Below are positions 49,603 to 58,268 of a DNA stretch of 64,000 bases, one piece after another. The stretch's first letter is position 1. Every line of letters starts with the position of its first letter. The stretch comes from CAIWHR01 sp963816925. Lineage in GTDB: Bacteria; Pseudomonadota; Gammaproteobacteria; Burkholderiales; Casimicrobiaceae. A model generated the notes under the pieces. The model worked only from the letters and a program-made list of their open reading frames with translations, made no database searches and was not told where the DNA came from. The stretch covers positions 62,001 to 126,000 of the forward strand of contig CAWFMY010000010.1 of NCBI GenBank assembly GCA_963816925.1, read 5' to 3'. Position numbers and translations under genes: made by a program.

Positions 49603-50598
49603 CTATTTCTTGCCCGCCACGCCTTCGCGAATCATCGTGATCGTCTCCTTCTTCACGCGCGACGCCATTTCATCCTGCACCGGCAGCATCGCCTTCATCC
49701 ACGCGTCCTTTTCCGCCGGCGTGGGCGTGTAGATCTCGCTCCTGCCCGACGCCTTGATGGCGGCGATCGCGGTCTGCTCGTCCTTGATCGAGTTCTGGTT
49801 GTTGAGCGCGGTGGCGTCCTTCATCGCGCCTGTGAGCGTCGTCCGGATGTCCGGCGGCAGCTTGTCCCAGAAAGCCTTGTTCACGACGACGACGTAGTTG
49901 CTGATGGTGTGATAGGTCAGCGTGACGTGCTTCTGCACCTCGTATTGCTTCTGCGTGTAGAGGTTGGACAGCGGGCCCTCGGTGCCGTCGATGACGCCGG
50001 TCTGCAGCGCCTGGTAGACCTCGGAAAACGCCATCGTCTGCGGAACGGCGCCGACCGACTTCATGATCGCGGCGTTGACCTTCGACGAGTTGATGCGCAT
50101 CTTGAGGCCCTTCATGTCGGGGGGCACGTGCATGGGCCGGTTTGCGCTCATCACGCGGAAGCCGTTGTTCCAGAACGCGAGGCCGACCATGCCCTTCGCC
50201 TCGAGCTTCTTCAGCATCGTCGCGCCCGCGGGCCCGTCATAGATGCGCTGGAGCGCGTCGAGGTCCGGAAACATGTAGGGCAGATCGAACACCTCGAACT
50301 CGGGAATCCCCGCCGGCCCGAACTTGCCGGGCACGGGTGCCAGCATCTGCACCGAGCCGAGCTGCAGGCCGTCCAGCTCCTCGGCGTCCTTGAAGAGCAT
50401 GCTGTTCGGATACACCTCGACCTTCACCTGTCCCTTGGTGCGCTCCTCGACGAGGCGCTTGAATTCGTTGGCCGCCTGGCCCTTCGGCGTGTCGGGCGCT
50501 GCGACATGGCTGAATTTGATGACGATCGGCTGCTGGGCGCCCGCGGGTGCGGCAAGCGCGAGGCCGAGCAACGCGTAGAGCGCGATCAGAAATTTCAT
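49603..50598 (-). CDS. TRAP transporter substrate-binding protein (DctP family)
   Basis: This 331-residue periplasmic receptor has a signal peptide MKFLIALYALLGLALAAPAG with cleavage after GAQ, followed by IVIKFSHVAAPDTPKGQAAN. The family blocks FKDAEELDGLQLGSVQMLAP, VYQALQTGVIDGTEGPLSNL and WDKLPPDIRTTL place it in the C4-dicarboxylate DctP group. It probably captures a di- or tricarboxylate for uptake. No DctQ or DctM genes are nearby, so the receptor must use a membrane pair encoded elsewhere. It lies downstream of tcuB, where other species have the transporter TcuC. Confidence 0.92.
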   Translation of the reverse strand: MKFLIALYALLGLALAAPAGAQQPIVIKFSHVAAPDTPKGQAANEFKRLVEERTKGQVKVEVYPNSMLFKDAEELDGLQLGSVQMLAPVPGKFGPAGIPEFEVFDLPYMFPDLDALQRIYDGPAGATMLKKLEAKGMVGLAFWNNGFRVMSANRPMHVPPDMKGLKMRINSSKVNAAIMKSVGAVPQTMAFSEVYQALQTGVIDGTEGPLSNLYTQKQYEVQKHVTLTYHTISNYVVVVNKAFWDKLPPDIRTTLTGAMKDATALNNQNSIKDEQTAIAAIKASGRSEIYTPTPAEKDAWMKAMLPVQDEMASRVKKETITMIREGVAGKK

Positions 50599-50646
50599 GG
50601 AAATCCTCCGTTCGATGTTGGATGGCGCGGGCTGTCCCGCCGCGGA

Positions 50647-51813
50647 TCACTCGTCAGTCAACTGCAAGGTGTTCGGCATGCGTTTTTCGATCGCCCACTT
50701 GAGGAGGGCGGCCGAGCGGTAAATGCCGTGCGCGAACTTGCCGTAGGGAAGCGTCGCGAACAGCGCCATCACGGTTCCGAGGTGCACGGCCAGCAGGAGC
50801 GCCATCGCGCCGGTGTCGCGCCACGCGAGCAGCGCGAGCCCGGTCAGGCTGACGATGAACAGCAGCACCATGAACCCGCGATCCATGGGCGCCTGTGCAA
50901 GGTCGCCCAGCCGCGGATCGCGATGCAGATTTTGCCACAGAAGCCCGGCGGTCCCGCCGATGAGGCCGATGCCGCCCGCGGTGCCCAGCAGCACCGGCGC
51001 GCTCGTGAGCGGATAGGGCGCGTGCACGCCGAGGACGAAGTGATACCAGGTCGCCACGCAGGTCGCGGCGAAGCAGAGCATGAAGCCGTAGAACGTCAGG
51101 TGGTGGAAGCGCCGCCGCGACAGCGTGAATGCATCGTCTTCGTTGTTGCAGCCGGCGCCGTGGCCGCCGCCGAGGTAGGTCAGCCGCAGCACGTCGAGCG
51201 TTGCCTCGCCCGCGGCCGGCGCGGAGGCCCGACCCGGCGCGACGCCGCGCCAGAACCGCGCGACGCCGACGCCGAGCGCGAATGCCGCGAAGGCAAACAC
51301 GGCGCCGAACATCGTCGCGAGCAGGTTGTGCGGAAAGATCGCGTAGAAGTCGCCGGCGAGCGGCCCCGGGAACAATGTTCCCTTGAGGGCCAGCCCCAGC
51401 ACGAGAAACAGCGCCAACGCCGTTGCCAGCGACAGGGCGAAGGTCAGGCCGGCGTGCCGATAGAGCACGCCCAGCGCCGCGGGCCACGCGAAATTGGCGT
51501 ACGTCTGGCCGCGCACCACGGCCATCGCCTGCGGCACGTTGACGGCGAATTCGTGGGGCGGCGCGTACTGGCAGGCGTGGAAGCAGGAGCCGCAGTTGTG
51601 GCAGAGGTTGGCGAGGTAGTGGACGTCGGCGCGTCCGAACTCGAGCCGTCGCGTCATCGCCGGAAAGACGGCGCAGTAGCCTTCGCAATAGCGGCAGGCG
51701 TTGCAGATCTGCATGATGCGCGCGACCTCGGCCTCGGCGCCCGTCGACCCACCGTTCGCCGCGCCGAAGGCGAGCCCGGCGGCCTCGCGTGCGAGCGAAT
51801 CAAGCGGCGTCAC
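50647..51813 (-). CDS. tcuB: Tricarballylate utilization iron-sulfur membrane protein TcuB
   Basis: This 388-residue membrane protein reoxidises the flavin of TcuA and passes electrons to the quinone pool. The N-terminal soluble part holds two CxxCxxCxxxC cluster motifs, CNACRYCEGYC and CHNCGSCFHAC. About six membrane segments follow (for example LSLATALALFLVLGLALKG and FMLCFAATCVATWYHFVLGV with candidate haem or quinone His residues). The length and order match TcuB/CitB. The start overlaps the tcuA stop by 14 bases, consistent with translational coupling. Confidence 0.9.
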   Translation of the reverse strand: MTPLDSLAREAAGLAFGAANGGSTGAEAEVARIMQICNACRYCEGYCAVFPAMTRRLEFGRADVHYLANLCHNCGSCFHACQYAPPHEFAVNVPQAMAVVRGQTYANFAWPAALGVLYRHAGLTFALSLATALALFLVLGLALKGTLFPGPLAGDFYAIFPHNLLATMFGAVFAFAAFALGVGVARFWRGVAPGRASAPAAGEATLDVLRLTYLGGGHGAGCNNEDDAFTLSRRRFHHLTFYGFMLCFAATCVATWYHFVLGVHAPYPLTSAPVLLGTAGGIGLIGGTAGLLWQNLHRDPRLGDLAQAPMDRGFMVLLFIVSLTGLALLAWRDTGAMALLLAVHLGTVMALFATLPYGKFAHGIYRSAALLKWAIEKRMPNTLQLTDE

Positions 51814-53203
51814 GTTCCGTCGCTCCGCGCGCCGCGGCGGCGGCTTCGCCGCCCGCGATGCGGCCGAACACCGTGCCGATCGTCATGCCCACGCCCGCCG
51901 TGTAGCCCTTGCCGAGCACGTTGCCGGCCATCATCTCGCCGGCGACGAAGAGATTGGAGCTCGGCCGGCCGCCGAAGTGGACGGCGGCGCGCTCGTTCAC
52001 CTTGAGGCCGAGATACGTGAAGGTGATGCCGGGCCGCAGCGCGTAGCCGAAGTAGGGCGGCGTGTCGAGCGGCCGCGCCCAGTGCGTCTTCGGCGGCGCG
52101 AGGCCCTCGGTGCGGCAGTCGTCCTGCACCGTGTGGTCGAAGGTGCCTTCGCGGCACGCCGCGTTGAACCCGCGGACCGTGCGCGAAAGCGCCGCCTCGT
52201 CGAGGCCGAGCGCGCGCGCGAGTTCGGGCACGGTGTCGCCCCGCGCCCCCTCGAACACCGGCGGCATGAAGCGGCCGATCGCCTTGGCGTCGATCAGCGA
52301 ATAACCGATTTGCCCGGGCTGCTGCGCGACGAGCCGGCCCCAGATCGCGTACCGCTTGGGCCAGAAGTCCTCGCCTTCGTCGTAGAAGCGCTGCGCGTGC
52401 CGGTTGACGACGATGCCGAGCGACACGCAGTCGACGCGCGTGCAGATCCCGCCATCGTACAGGGGCGCCCGCGCGTCGATGGCCACCGAGTGGCATTGCG
52501 TCGGGTCGCCAACGGAGTCCGCACCGGCGCCGATGAGTGCCTTCAGCAGCACGCCCTGGTTGAAGCGGGTGCCGCGGATCAGGAAATTGTCGGCGGGCCA
52601 TTCCCCGGCGTCGTTCTGCCCCCAGGCTTCGCGCAGCCACGCACGGTTGGACTCGAAGCCGCCCGCCGCGACGACGCAGGCGCGCGCCTCGATGCGCTCG
52701 CTGCCGACCCGCGCGGCGACGAAATGACCTTCCGCGAGCTCCAGCGCGTCGACCGGAGCGTCGTAGCGGACGTCGATGCCGAGCTCCCCGGCGCTGCGAT
52801 AGTAGGCGTTGACCAGCGCCTTGCCGCCGCCCATGAAGAACGCATTGGTGCGCGCGAGATGCAGCGTGCCCGAGAGCGACGGCTGGAAGTGGACGCCGTG
52901 CCGGCGCATCCACTCCCGGCAGCGGGACGATTCGCGGATGACGACGCGCGCGAGGGTCTCGTTCGTGAGGCCGCCCGTCACGTTGCGCAGGTCCCGCCAG
53001 AATTCGTCCTCGGTATAGGCTTCGATCAGGACGTCCTGCGGCGCGTCATGCATGCAGCGCAGGTTGCGCGTGTGCTGCGAGTTGCCGCCGCGCCATTCCC
53101 GCGGCGCCGCCTCCAGCAGCAGCACCGACGCTCCGGCCTCGCGCGCCGTGAGCGCCGCACAAAGCGCCGCGTTGCCGCCTCCGATCACCAGCACGTCGAC
53201 CAT
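51800..53203 (-). CDS. tcuA: FAD-dependent tricarballylate dehydrogenase TcuA
   Basis: This 467-residue flavoprotein of the fumarate-reductase/succinate-dehydrogenase FAD family is expected to oxidise tricarballylate to cis-aconitate. The dinucleotide-binding start is VIGGGNAALCAALTAREAGA followed by SVLLLE. Other blocks are RGGNSQHTRNLRCMHDAP, the FAD motif VVAAGGFESNRAWLREAWG and the C-terminal LFVAGEMMAGNVLGKGYTAG. These fit TcuA well. It is the first gene of the leftward set tcuA-tcuB-dctP-lyase and is divergent from fumC. Confidence 0.9.
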   Translation of the reverse strand: MVDVLVIGGGNAALCAALTAREAGASVLLLEAAPREWRGGNSQHTRNLRCMHDAPQDVLIEAYTEDEFWRDLRNVTGGLTNETLARVVIRESSRCREWMRRHGVHFQPSLSGTLHLARTNAFFMGGGKALVNAYYRSAGELGIDVRYDAPVDALELAEGHFVAARVGSERIEARACVVAAGGFESNRAWLREAWGQNDAGEWPADNFLIRGTRFNQGVLLKALIGAGADSVGDPTQCHSVAIDARAPLYDGGICTRVDCVSLGIVVNRHAQRFYDEGEDFWPKRYAIWGRLVAQQPGQIGYSLIDAKAIGRFMPPVFEGARGDTVPELARALGLDEAALSRTVRGFNAACREGTFDHTVQDDCRTEGLAPPKTHWARPLDTPPYFGYALRPGITFTYLGLKVNERAAVHFGGRPSSNLFVAGEMMAGNVLGKGYTAGVGMTIGTVFGRIAGGEAAAAARGATERDAA

Positions 53204-53319
53204 TCGCCAGGCCCTCGTTCCCAGGTGCGCCCGGGCGGTCTGACTCGCGGCGCGCCATGCAGTCTACCTTGTCCGCCCGCCGGCCGATTCGCCGATTTTT
53301 CGGAACGGTGCTTGATGCG

Positions 53320-53330
53320 ATACATTGTAT
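53320..53330. promoter_or_regulatory. Palindromic candidate operator between tcuA and fumC
   Basis: ATACATTGTAT is an 11-base palindrome (ATACA-T-TGTAT) in the 156-base divergent spacer, about 30 bases before the fumC start. It could bind a GntR- or LysR-type regulator, but no such gene is adjacent and the assignment is tentative. Confidence 0.35.
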
Positions 53331-53359
53331 GGCGGCCCGGATACGCGGAAAATTGCGAT

Positions 53360-54763
53360 ATGGACAAGACCAGCGTTCCCACCCGCACCGAACGCGACAC
53401 GTTCGGCCCGATCGAAGTCCCGGCGCACCAGCTCTGGGGCGCGCAGACGCAGCGCTCGCTGCATTACTTCCGCATCTCCGACGAGAAGATGCCGGCCGGG
53501 CTGATCCGTGCGCTGCTGATCGTCAAGCGCGCCGCCGCGAAGGTCAACCTCGACCTCGGCGCGATGCCGCCGGAAAAGGCAAAGGCGATCATCGCGGCCG
53601 CCGACGAAGCGCTCGCCGGCCGGCACGCGACGGAATTCCCCCTCGCGGTCTGGCAGACCGGCTCGGGCACGCAGACCAACATGAACGTCAACGAGGTGCT
53701 CGCCAACCGGGCGTCCGAGATCCTCGGCGGAGAGCGCGGCGAAGGCCGCATCGTGCACCCGAACGACGACGTCAACCGCGGCCAGTCGTCGAACGACGTG
53801 TTTCCGACGGCGATGAACGTCGCCGCCGCCGTCGCGACGGTGCAGGACCTGCTGCCGGCGCTCGCCGCGTTGCGCGCGACGCTCGCGCAGAAGTCCGCGG
53901 AATTCGCCGGCATCGTCAAGATCGGCCGCACGCACCTGCAGGACGCCACGCCGCTGACGCTGGGACAGGAATTCTCGGGCTATGTCGCGCAGCTCGCGCA
54001 TGCGCAGCGGCATATCGAGGCGGCGCTTCCGCATGTCTGCGAGCTCGCGCAGGGCGGCACCGCCGTCGGGACCGGGCTCAACGCGCACCCGGAGTTCGGC
54101 GCGCGCGTCGCGGCCGAGATCGCCGCGGCGACCGGGTTGCCGTTCGTCACCGCGCCGAACAAGTTCGAAGCGATGGGCGCCGCCGACGCGCTCGTCAACC
54201 TGCACGGCGCGCTCAAGTCGCTCGCGGCGTCCCTGTTCAAGATCGCCAACGACATCCGCTGGCTGGCGAGCGGCCCGCGCTCGGGCCTGGGCGAGCTCAT
54301 GCTTCCGGAGAACGAGCCGGGCAGCTCGATCATGCCGGGCAAGGTGAACCCGACGCAGTGCGAGGCGGTGACGATGCTTGCCGCGCAAGTGATGGGCAAC
54401 GACGTCGCGGTCAACATCGGCGGCGCCTCGGGCAATTTCGAGCTCAACGTCTATCGCCCTCTCATCATCCACAACGTGCTGACGAGCCTGCGCCTCCTCG
54501 CCGACGGCATGGCGAGTTTCGAAGCCCATGCCGTGCGCGGGATCGAGGCGAACCGGGAGCGCATCGGCGAGCTCCTCGCCCGCTCGCTGATGCTGGTGAC
54601 GGCGCTCGCGCCCCACATCGGCTACGACAAGGCCGCGGCGATCGCCAAGAAGGCGCACCACGAAGGGACGACGCTGCGCGAGGCGGCACTCGCGCTGGGA
54701 CATGTCAGCGCCGCGGATTTCGATGCCTGGGTGCGGCCGGAAAAGATGGTCGGGCCGACGTAG
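53360..54763 (+). CDS. fumC: Class II fumarate hydratase
   Basis: FumC (467 residues) interconverts fumarate and L-malate without an iron-sulfur cluster. The signature loop is GSSIMPGKVNPTQCEA. Other hallmarks are QTGSGTQTNMNVNEVLANRA, HPNDDVNRGQSSNDVFPTAM and GRTHLQDATPLTLGQEFSGY. The start, MDKTSVPTRTERDTFGPIEV, is the usual one. It is divergent from tcuA. Together with TcuAB and aconitase (not in this window) it would feed carbon from a tricarboxylate into the TCA cycle. Confidence 0.96.
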   Translation: MDKTSVPTRTERDTFGPIEVPAHQLWGAQTQRSLHYFRISDEKMPAGLIRALLIVKRAAAKVNLDLGAMPPEKAKAIIAAADEALAGRHATEFPLAVWQTGSGTQTNMNVNEVLANRASEILGGERGEGRIVHPNDDVNRGQSSNDVFPTAMNVAAAVATVQDLLPALAALRATLAQKSAEFAGIVKIGRTHLQDATPLTLGQEFSGYVAQLAHAQRHIEAALPHVCELAQGGTAVGTGLNAHPEFGARVAAEIAAATGLPFVTAPNKFEAMGAADALVNLHGALKSLAASLFKIANDIRWLASGPRSGLGELMLPENEPGSSIMPGKVNPTQCEAVTMLAAQVMGNDVAVNIGGASGNFELNVYRPLIIHNVLTSLRLLADGMASFEAHAVRGIEANRERIGELLARSLMLVTALAPHIGYDKAAAIAKKAHHEGTTLREAALALGHVSAADFDAWVRPEKMVGPT

Positions 54764-54781
54764 TCGCCAGATCGTCCTGCC

Positions 54782-55151
54782 TCACTTCGCCGTCGCGGCG
54801 CGAGCGGGCACCGAACGCAGCAACGGCGCAAGCTCCCGCTTTGCCGCCGCGTCGGTTCGGCGCTCGAGCATCCGATAGCGGCGTACGAGCTCGTCCCCGG
54901 TTGCCGTGAGCGCGGCGCCCCCGCCGCGCGGACCGCCGGAGGAAGCGCTGCACGGCAGGGCGCGCGAGGCAGCGGTTCGTTTCGTCGACCAGCACCCACG
55001 CGCGCCGGTAGGACATTCCGAGCGCCCGGGCGGCCGACGAAATGGAACCGGTTTGGGCGATGGCTTCCAGCAGCGCGATCTTGCCGGGACCGATGGCCAG
55101 CGCGGCGCCCTTCGACGCATCGCGCAGGTGAAACTTGATGTCGGGCCGCAT
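54782..55151 (-). pseudogene. ModE-type winged-helix DNA-binding protein, one frameshift
   Basis: Short regulator of the ModE N-terminal / LysR-like winged-helix type. The DNA-binding half is clear: MRPDIKFHLRDASKGAALAI, KIALLEAIAQTGSISSAARA, LGMSYRRAWVLVDETNRC. A one-base shift near 54945 leads into SGGPRGGGAALTATGDELVR, which matches the expected wing and end of the helix bundle. Bridged, it is about 122 residues and lacks the molybdate-binding MOP domains of full ModE. It lies 22 bases after modC and is probably part of the mod operon. It is the likely ligand-independent or partner-dependent repressor of the box at 57746. Confidence 0.78.
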
Positions 55152-55172
55152 CGGCTTTCGCGTCGGGGCCGA

Positions 55173-56261
55173 CTACGCGTAACCCGTGCTGCGGTGATCG
55201 AACGACACCGCCTTCACCAGCGCATAGAGATCCTGCTCGACGTGGATGCCGAGCTGGACCAGGGAGCGTCGCGTAATGCGCGCGGTCAGCACCGTCTCGC
55301 CGACGGCGAGCTGGACGTCGACGACAGGCCCGGACTCTTCGCGGATGGCGGTCACGCGGCCGGACAGCACGTTGACGATGGAAAGTCCCATCGGCTTGTC
55401 GAGCGCGAGCGACACGTCCCGCGCCCGGATGCGCGCGCGAACCCGCTCGCCGATGATCGCGTTGATGCCGGGCACGGTGAGCTCGCCGCCGTCGAACGCC
55501 AGCGTCGTGAGGTCGAAGTCGAGGTCGTGGGCGACGACCGTGGATTCGATGACCGCGCCCGCCTCGAAGCGCCCGGTGTAAGGCTTGAGGTCGAGCCGGC
55601 CCATGACGTCGTCGACGTCGCCGACGCCCACGCATTCGCCGGCGGAGAGCACGACGAGCGTGTCGGCGAGCCGTGTGATTTCCGCGACCGAATGACTGAC
55701 ATACACGATAGGAATGTGGAATTCGTCGCGCAGGCGCTCGATGTAGTCGAGGATCTCCATGCGGCGCGGAACGTCGAGCGAGGCGAGCGGCTCGTCGAGC
55801 AGCAGGATGCGGGGTTGGGCGAGCAGCGCGCGCCCGATGGCGACGCGCTGCTTTTCGCCGCCGGAAAGCGCGCCGGGTTTGCGGGGGAGCAGCCGCGCGA
55901 GTCCGAGCACGTCGATGACGTGGCGCGGTTCGATGAAGCGCACTGCCGGCGCGCGCAGATGATGGCCGTAGAGGAGATTCGCCTCGACCGACAGGTGCGG
56001 GAACAGCAGCGCGTCCTGGAATACATAGCCGATGCGGCGCGCCTGCGGGGGCAGGTCGATTCGCCGCTCGCTGTCGAACAGTACGACGTCGTCGACACGG
56101 ACGTGCCCGCGCCGCGGCGTCGTGACGCCGGCGATCGCATTGACGAGCGTGCTCTTGCCCGCGCCCGAGCGGCCGAAAAGTCCCACGACGGGCGCGTCGG
56201 CCGTGAACCGCGCGCGCAGCGTGAAGCTGCCGACCTGCTGCTCGAGGTCAACGTCGATCAT
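55173..56261 (-). CDS. modC: Molybdate ABC transporter ATP-binding protein ModC
   Basis: ModC (362 residues) is the ATPase of the molybdate importer. Walker A is GLFGRSGAGKSTLVNAIAGV, the Q-loop is GYVFQDALLFPHLSV, the ABC signature LSGGEKQRVAIGRALL, and Walker B RILLLDEPLASLD followed by a switch His in YVSHSVAEI. The C-terminal quarter (SIVNVLSGRVTAIREESGPV) is a TOBE/MOP-like molybdate-binding domain. The ATG at 56261 overlaps the modB stop by 14 bases, consistent with coupled translation. Confidence 0.94.
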   Translation of the reverse strand: MIDVDLEQQVGSFTLRARFTADAPVVGLFGRSGAGKSTLVNAIAGVTTPRRGHVRVDDVVLFDSERRIDLPPQARRIGYVFQDALLFPHLSVEANLLYGHHLRAPAVRFIEPRHVIDVLGLARLLPRKPGALSGGEKQRVAIGRALLAQPRILLLDEPLASLDVPRRMEILDYIERLRDEFHIPIVYVSHSVAEITRLADTLVVLSAGECVGVGDVDDVMGRLDLKPYTGRFEAGAVIESTVVAHDLDFDLTTLAFDGGELTVPGINAIIGERVRARIRARDVSLALDKPMGLSIVNVLSGRVTAIREESGPVVDVQLAVGETVLTARITRRSLVQLGIHVEQDLYALVKAVSFDHRSTGYA

Positions 56262-56949
56262 CGGACTTGGCTTTCGTCGCGCGCCCGGTGAGCCATTCGG
56301 ACGTGACCAGCGCGAGAACCGACAGCACCACCGCGATGATGCTGAGGCGCAACGCCTGCGCATCGCCGCCCGGTACTTGTGTCAGCGAATAGATCGCCAG
56401 CGGCAAGGTCTCCGTCTCGCCCGGAATGTTGGAGACGAAGGTGACAGTCGCGCCGAATTCCCCCAGGCCGCGCGCAAACGACAACAGGACCCCGGTGATG
56501 ATGCCGGGCAGGGCGAGCGGCAGCGTGATCGACGCGAAGACCCAGGCGCGCGAGCCGCCGAGTGTGGTCGCCGCGGTTTCGAGGCGCCGGTCGATGGCCT
56601 CCATCGACAGGCGAATCGCCCGCACCATGAGCGGGAACCCCATGATGGCCGACGCGAGCGCGGCGCCGGTCCAGCGGAACGCGAAGACGATGCCGAACCA
56701 GTCGTTGAGCAGGCTGCCGATCGGCCCGCGCTTGCCGAACAGCACGAGAAGCGCGAATCCGACGACCACCGGCGGCAGCACGAGCGGCAGATGCACGACG
56801 GCGTCGACGAGTATTTTGCCGGGGAACCGCGTTCGCGCCAGCACATAGGCGACGAGAATGGCGATCGGCAGGCTGCAGAGGACGCTGACGACCGCGACCC
56901 GCAGGCTGAGAAGGACGATGCCGACCTCCTCGGGACTCAGTCCGGACAT
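56248..56949 (-). CDS. modB: Molybdate ABC transporter permease ModB
   Basis: ModB (233 residues) is the membrane subunit of the molybdate importer. It has about five hydrophobic helices, beginning LLSLRVAVVSVLCSLPIAIL, and the permease coupling motif EAIDRRLETAATTLGGSRAW followed by GGSRAW-type EAA-loop residues. The stretch HLPLVLPPVVVGFALLVLFG is typical of ModB. It starts three bases after modA and overlaps modC. Confidence 0.94.
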   Translation of the reverse strand: MSGLSPEEVGIVLLSLRVAVVSVLCSLPIAILVAYVLARTRFPGKILVDAVVHLPLVLPPVVVGFALLVLFGKRGPIGSLLNDWFGIVFAFRWTGAALASAIMGFPLMVRAIRLSMEAIDRRLETAATTLGGSRAWVFASITLPLALPGIITGVLLSFARGLGEFGATVTFVSNIPGETETLPLAIYSLTQVPGGDAQALRLSIIAVVLSVLALVTSEWLTGRATKAKSDDRR

Positions 56950-56952
56950 CCG

Positions 56953-57717
56953 CTATTTGACCACGCCGAAGCCGTATTTCTCCCAGACCGGCGCGGCGGA
57001 AGGCGAACGCAGGTAATCCAGCAGCGGCCGTGCCCCCGGCGACGCGCTCGCCGCCACGACGGCGGCGGGGTAGAGGATCGGCGGATGCGACGTTGCGGGA
57101 AAGGTGTCGACGATGCGGACCCCCTTGTCGGCGAATGCGTCGGTGCTGTAGACGATGCCGAGCGGCGTCTCGCCCCGCGCGACGAGGGCAAGCGCGGCGC
57201 GCACGTTCTCCGTGCGGGCGATCTTCGACTCGACGCCGCTCCACACGCCAAGAGATTCCAGCGCATTCCTGCCGTACTTGCCCGCCGGAACACTGTCGGG
57301 ATTGGCCATCGCGAGGCGCTCGCCGCCGAGCGCTGCCGCCAGTGCGAACCCCGGACCGATTTTCAGACGGACGTTGCTCGATGCCGGCGCGATCAGCACG
57401 AGCGTGTTGCGCAACAGCGTCACGCGCGTGTCCGGCGCCAGCAGCTTGCGCTGGTCGAGAAAGTCCATCCAGTCGAGGTCGGCCGAGATGAACACGTCGG
57501 CCGGCGCGCCCGCTTCGATCTGCCGTGCCAGCGCATTGCTGGCGGCATAGGCGACCACGACCTTGTCGCCCTGGCGCGCCTCGAACTGCCGCGCCTGCTC
57601 GTCCATCGCTTCCTTCAGGCTCGCGGCAGCGAAAACCTTGACGTCGGCGGCCTCGGCGGCGAACGCCAACGTCGCGACAAGCATCGAGCAAAGCAAACGG
57701 CGACACGGGATCAGCAT
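56953..57717 (-). CDS. modA: Molybdate-binding periplasmic protein ModA
   Basis: ModA (254 residues) captures molybdate or tungstate in the periplasm. A signal peptide (MLIPCRRLLCSMLVATLAFA, ending EAA) precedes the conserved DVKVFAAASLKEAMDEQARQ. Oxyanion-binding blocks include AYAASNALARQIEAGAPADV, FISADLDWMDFLDQ and GIVYSTDAFADKGVRIVDTF. The ATG at 57717 was chosen because the longer frame to 57774 would run through the operator and lacks a signal peptide at its start. The ModE-box-like site lies 29 bases upstream. Confidence 0.94.
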   Translation of the reverse strand: MLIPCRRLLCSMLVATLAFAAEAADVKVFAAASLKEAMDEQARQFEARQGDKVVVAYAASNALARQIEAGAPADVFISADLDWMDFLDQRKLLAPDTRVTLLRNTLVLIAPASSNVRLKIGPGFALAAALGGERLAMANPDSVPAGKYGRNALESLGVWSGVESKIARTENVRAALALVARGETPLGIVYSTDAFADKGVRIVDTFPATSHPPILYPAAVVAASASPGARPLLDYLRSPSAAPVWEKYGFGVVK

Positions 57718-57745
57718 TCGTGCCTCAATACCGACGATCGGCAGC

Positions 57746-57771
57746 GCGTAATATATGCCCGTATACAACGC
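57746..57771 (-). promoter_or_regulatory. ModE-box-like operator upstream of modA
   Basis: The half-sites GCGTTGTATA and TATATTACGC (read leftward) are inverted repeats matching at 8 of 10 positions, separated by six bases. They resemble the ModE box (CGTTATAT...ATATAACG type). The site lies 29 bases before the modA start and would overlap the promoter. A ModE-type winged-helix gene lies at the end of the same operon. Confidence 0.6.
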
Positions 57772-57801
57772 CACGCAACCGCGCGGGCGCGGAAGGAATC
57801 C

Positions 57802-58260
57802 TCAGGCGGTGGAGGGACGTGGCGCGCGCCGCGGAAGCATCAGGATCGCGTCGCGGTTCGACCACGAGAAACACTTCGCGGCGGCTTCTTCCCAGGGCAG
57901 CCACGCGTGTTGCAGATGCTCGCGCGGATCGAGCGTGACGGGCACGGGCGCGGGCACCTCGAGGCCGAACGCGTGCTCGGTGTTCTGCGTAACGCCTGGC
58001 GCGTAGCGGTGGCGCCAGCGCGGAAAGATTTCGTAGACGTTGGCGACGTTCCAGTCCGTGACGCCGCCGTAGCTCGCGGCGTCGATGCCCGTTTCCTCGC
58101 GGAGCTCGCGCGTCGCGGTTTCGGCAAGCGTCTCGCCGGATTCCTGGCTGCCGGTCACCGACTGCCAGTATCCCGGGGCATCGGCGCGCTCGATCAGCAA
58201 CACCAGGAGGTCGCGCGTATGGACGACGACCAGCGCGGAAACCGGGATCTTGGGCGTCAC
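57802..58260 (-). CDS. nudB: Dihydroneopterin triphosphate diphosphatase NudB (Nudix)
   Basis: This 152-residue Nudix hydrolase carries the full Nudix box G-x5-E-x7-REL-x-EE-x-GI, seen as GSQESGETLAETATRELREE then TGIDA. It begins VTPKIPVSALVVVHTRDLLV. Length and location after aspS match NudB, which hydrolyses dihydroneopterin triphosphate in folate synthesis. The start is GTG at 58260, 8 bases after the barstar stop. In related genomes nudB usually follows aspS directly; here an RNase-barstar pair lies between. Confidence 0.87.
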   Translation of the reverse strand: MTPKIPVSALVVVHTRDLLVLLIERADAPGYWQSVTGSQESGETLAETATRELREETGIDAASYGGVTDWNVANVYEIFPRWRHRYAPGVTQNTEHAFGLEVPAPVPVTLDPREHLQHAWLPWEEAAAKCFSWSNRDAILMLPRRAPRPSTA

Positions 58261-58268
58261 CGTCCCCG

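Noticed and set aside
49204..52005. A 933-codon open frame antisense to the lyase, dctP and tcuB genes
   Set aside because: It is a GC-driven shadow of well-recognised genes on the other strand.
57717..57774. A longer modA start at 57774
   Set aside because: It would put the coding sequence across the ModE-like box and place about 20 extra residues before an otherwise normal signal peptide.
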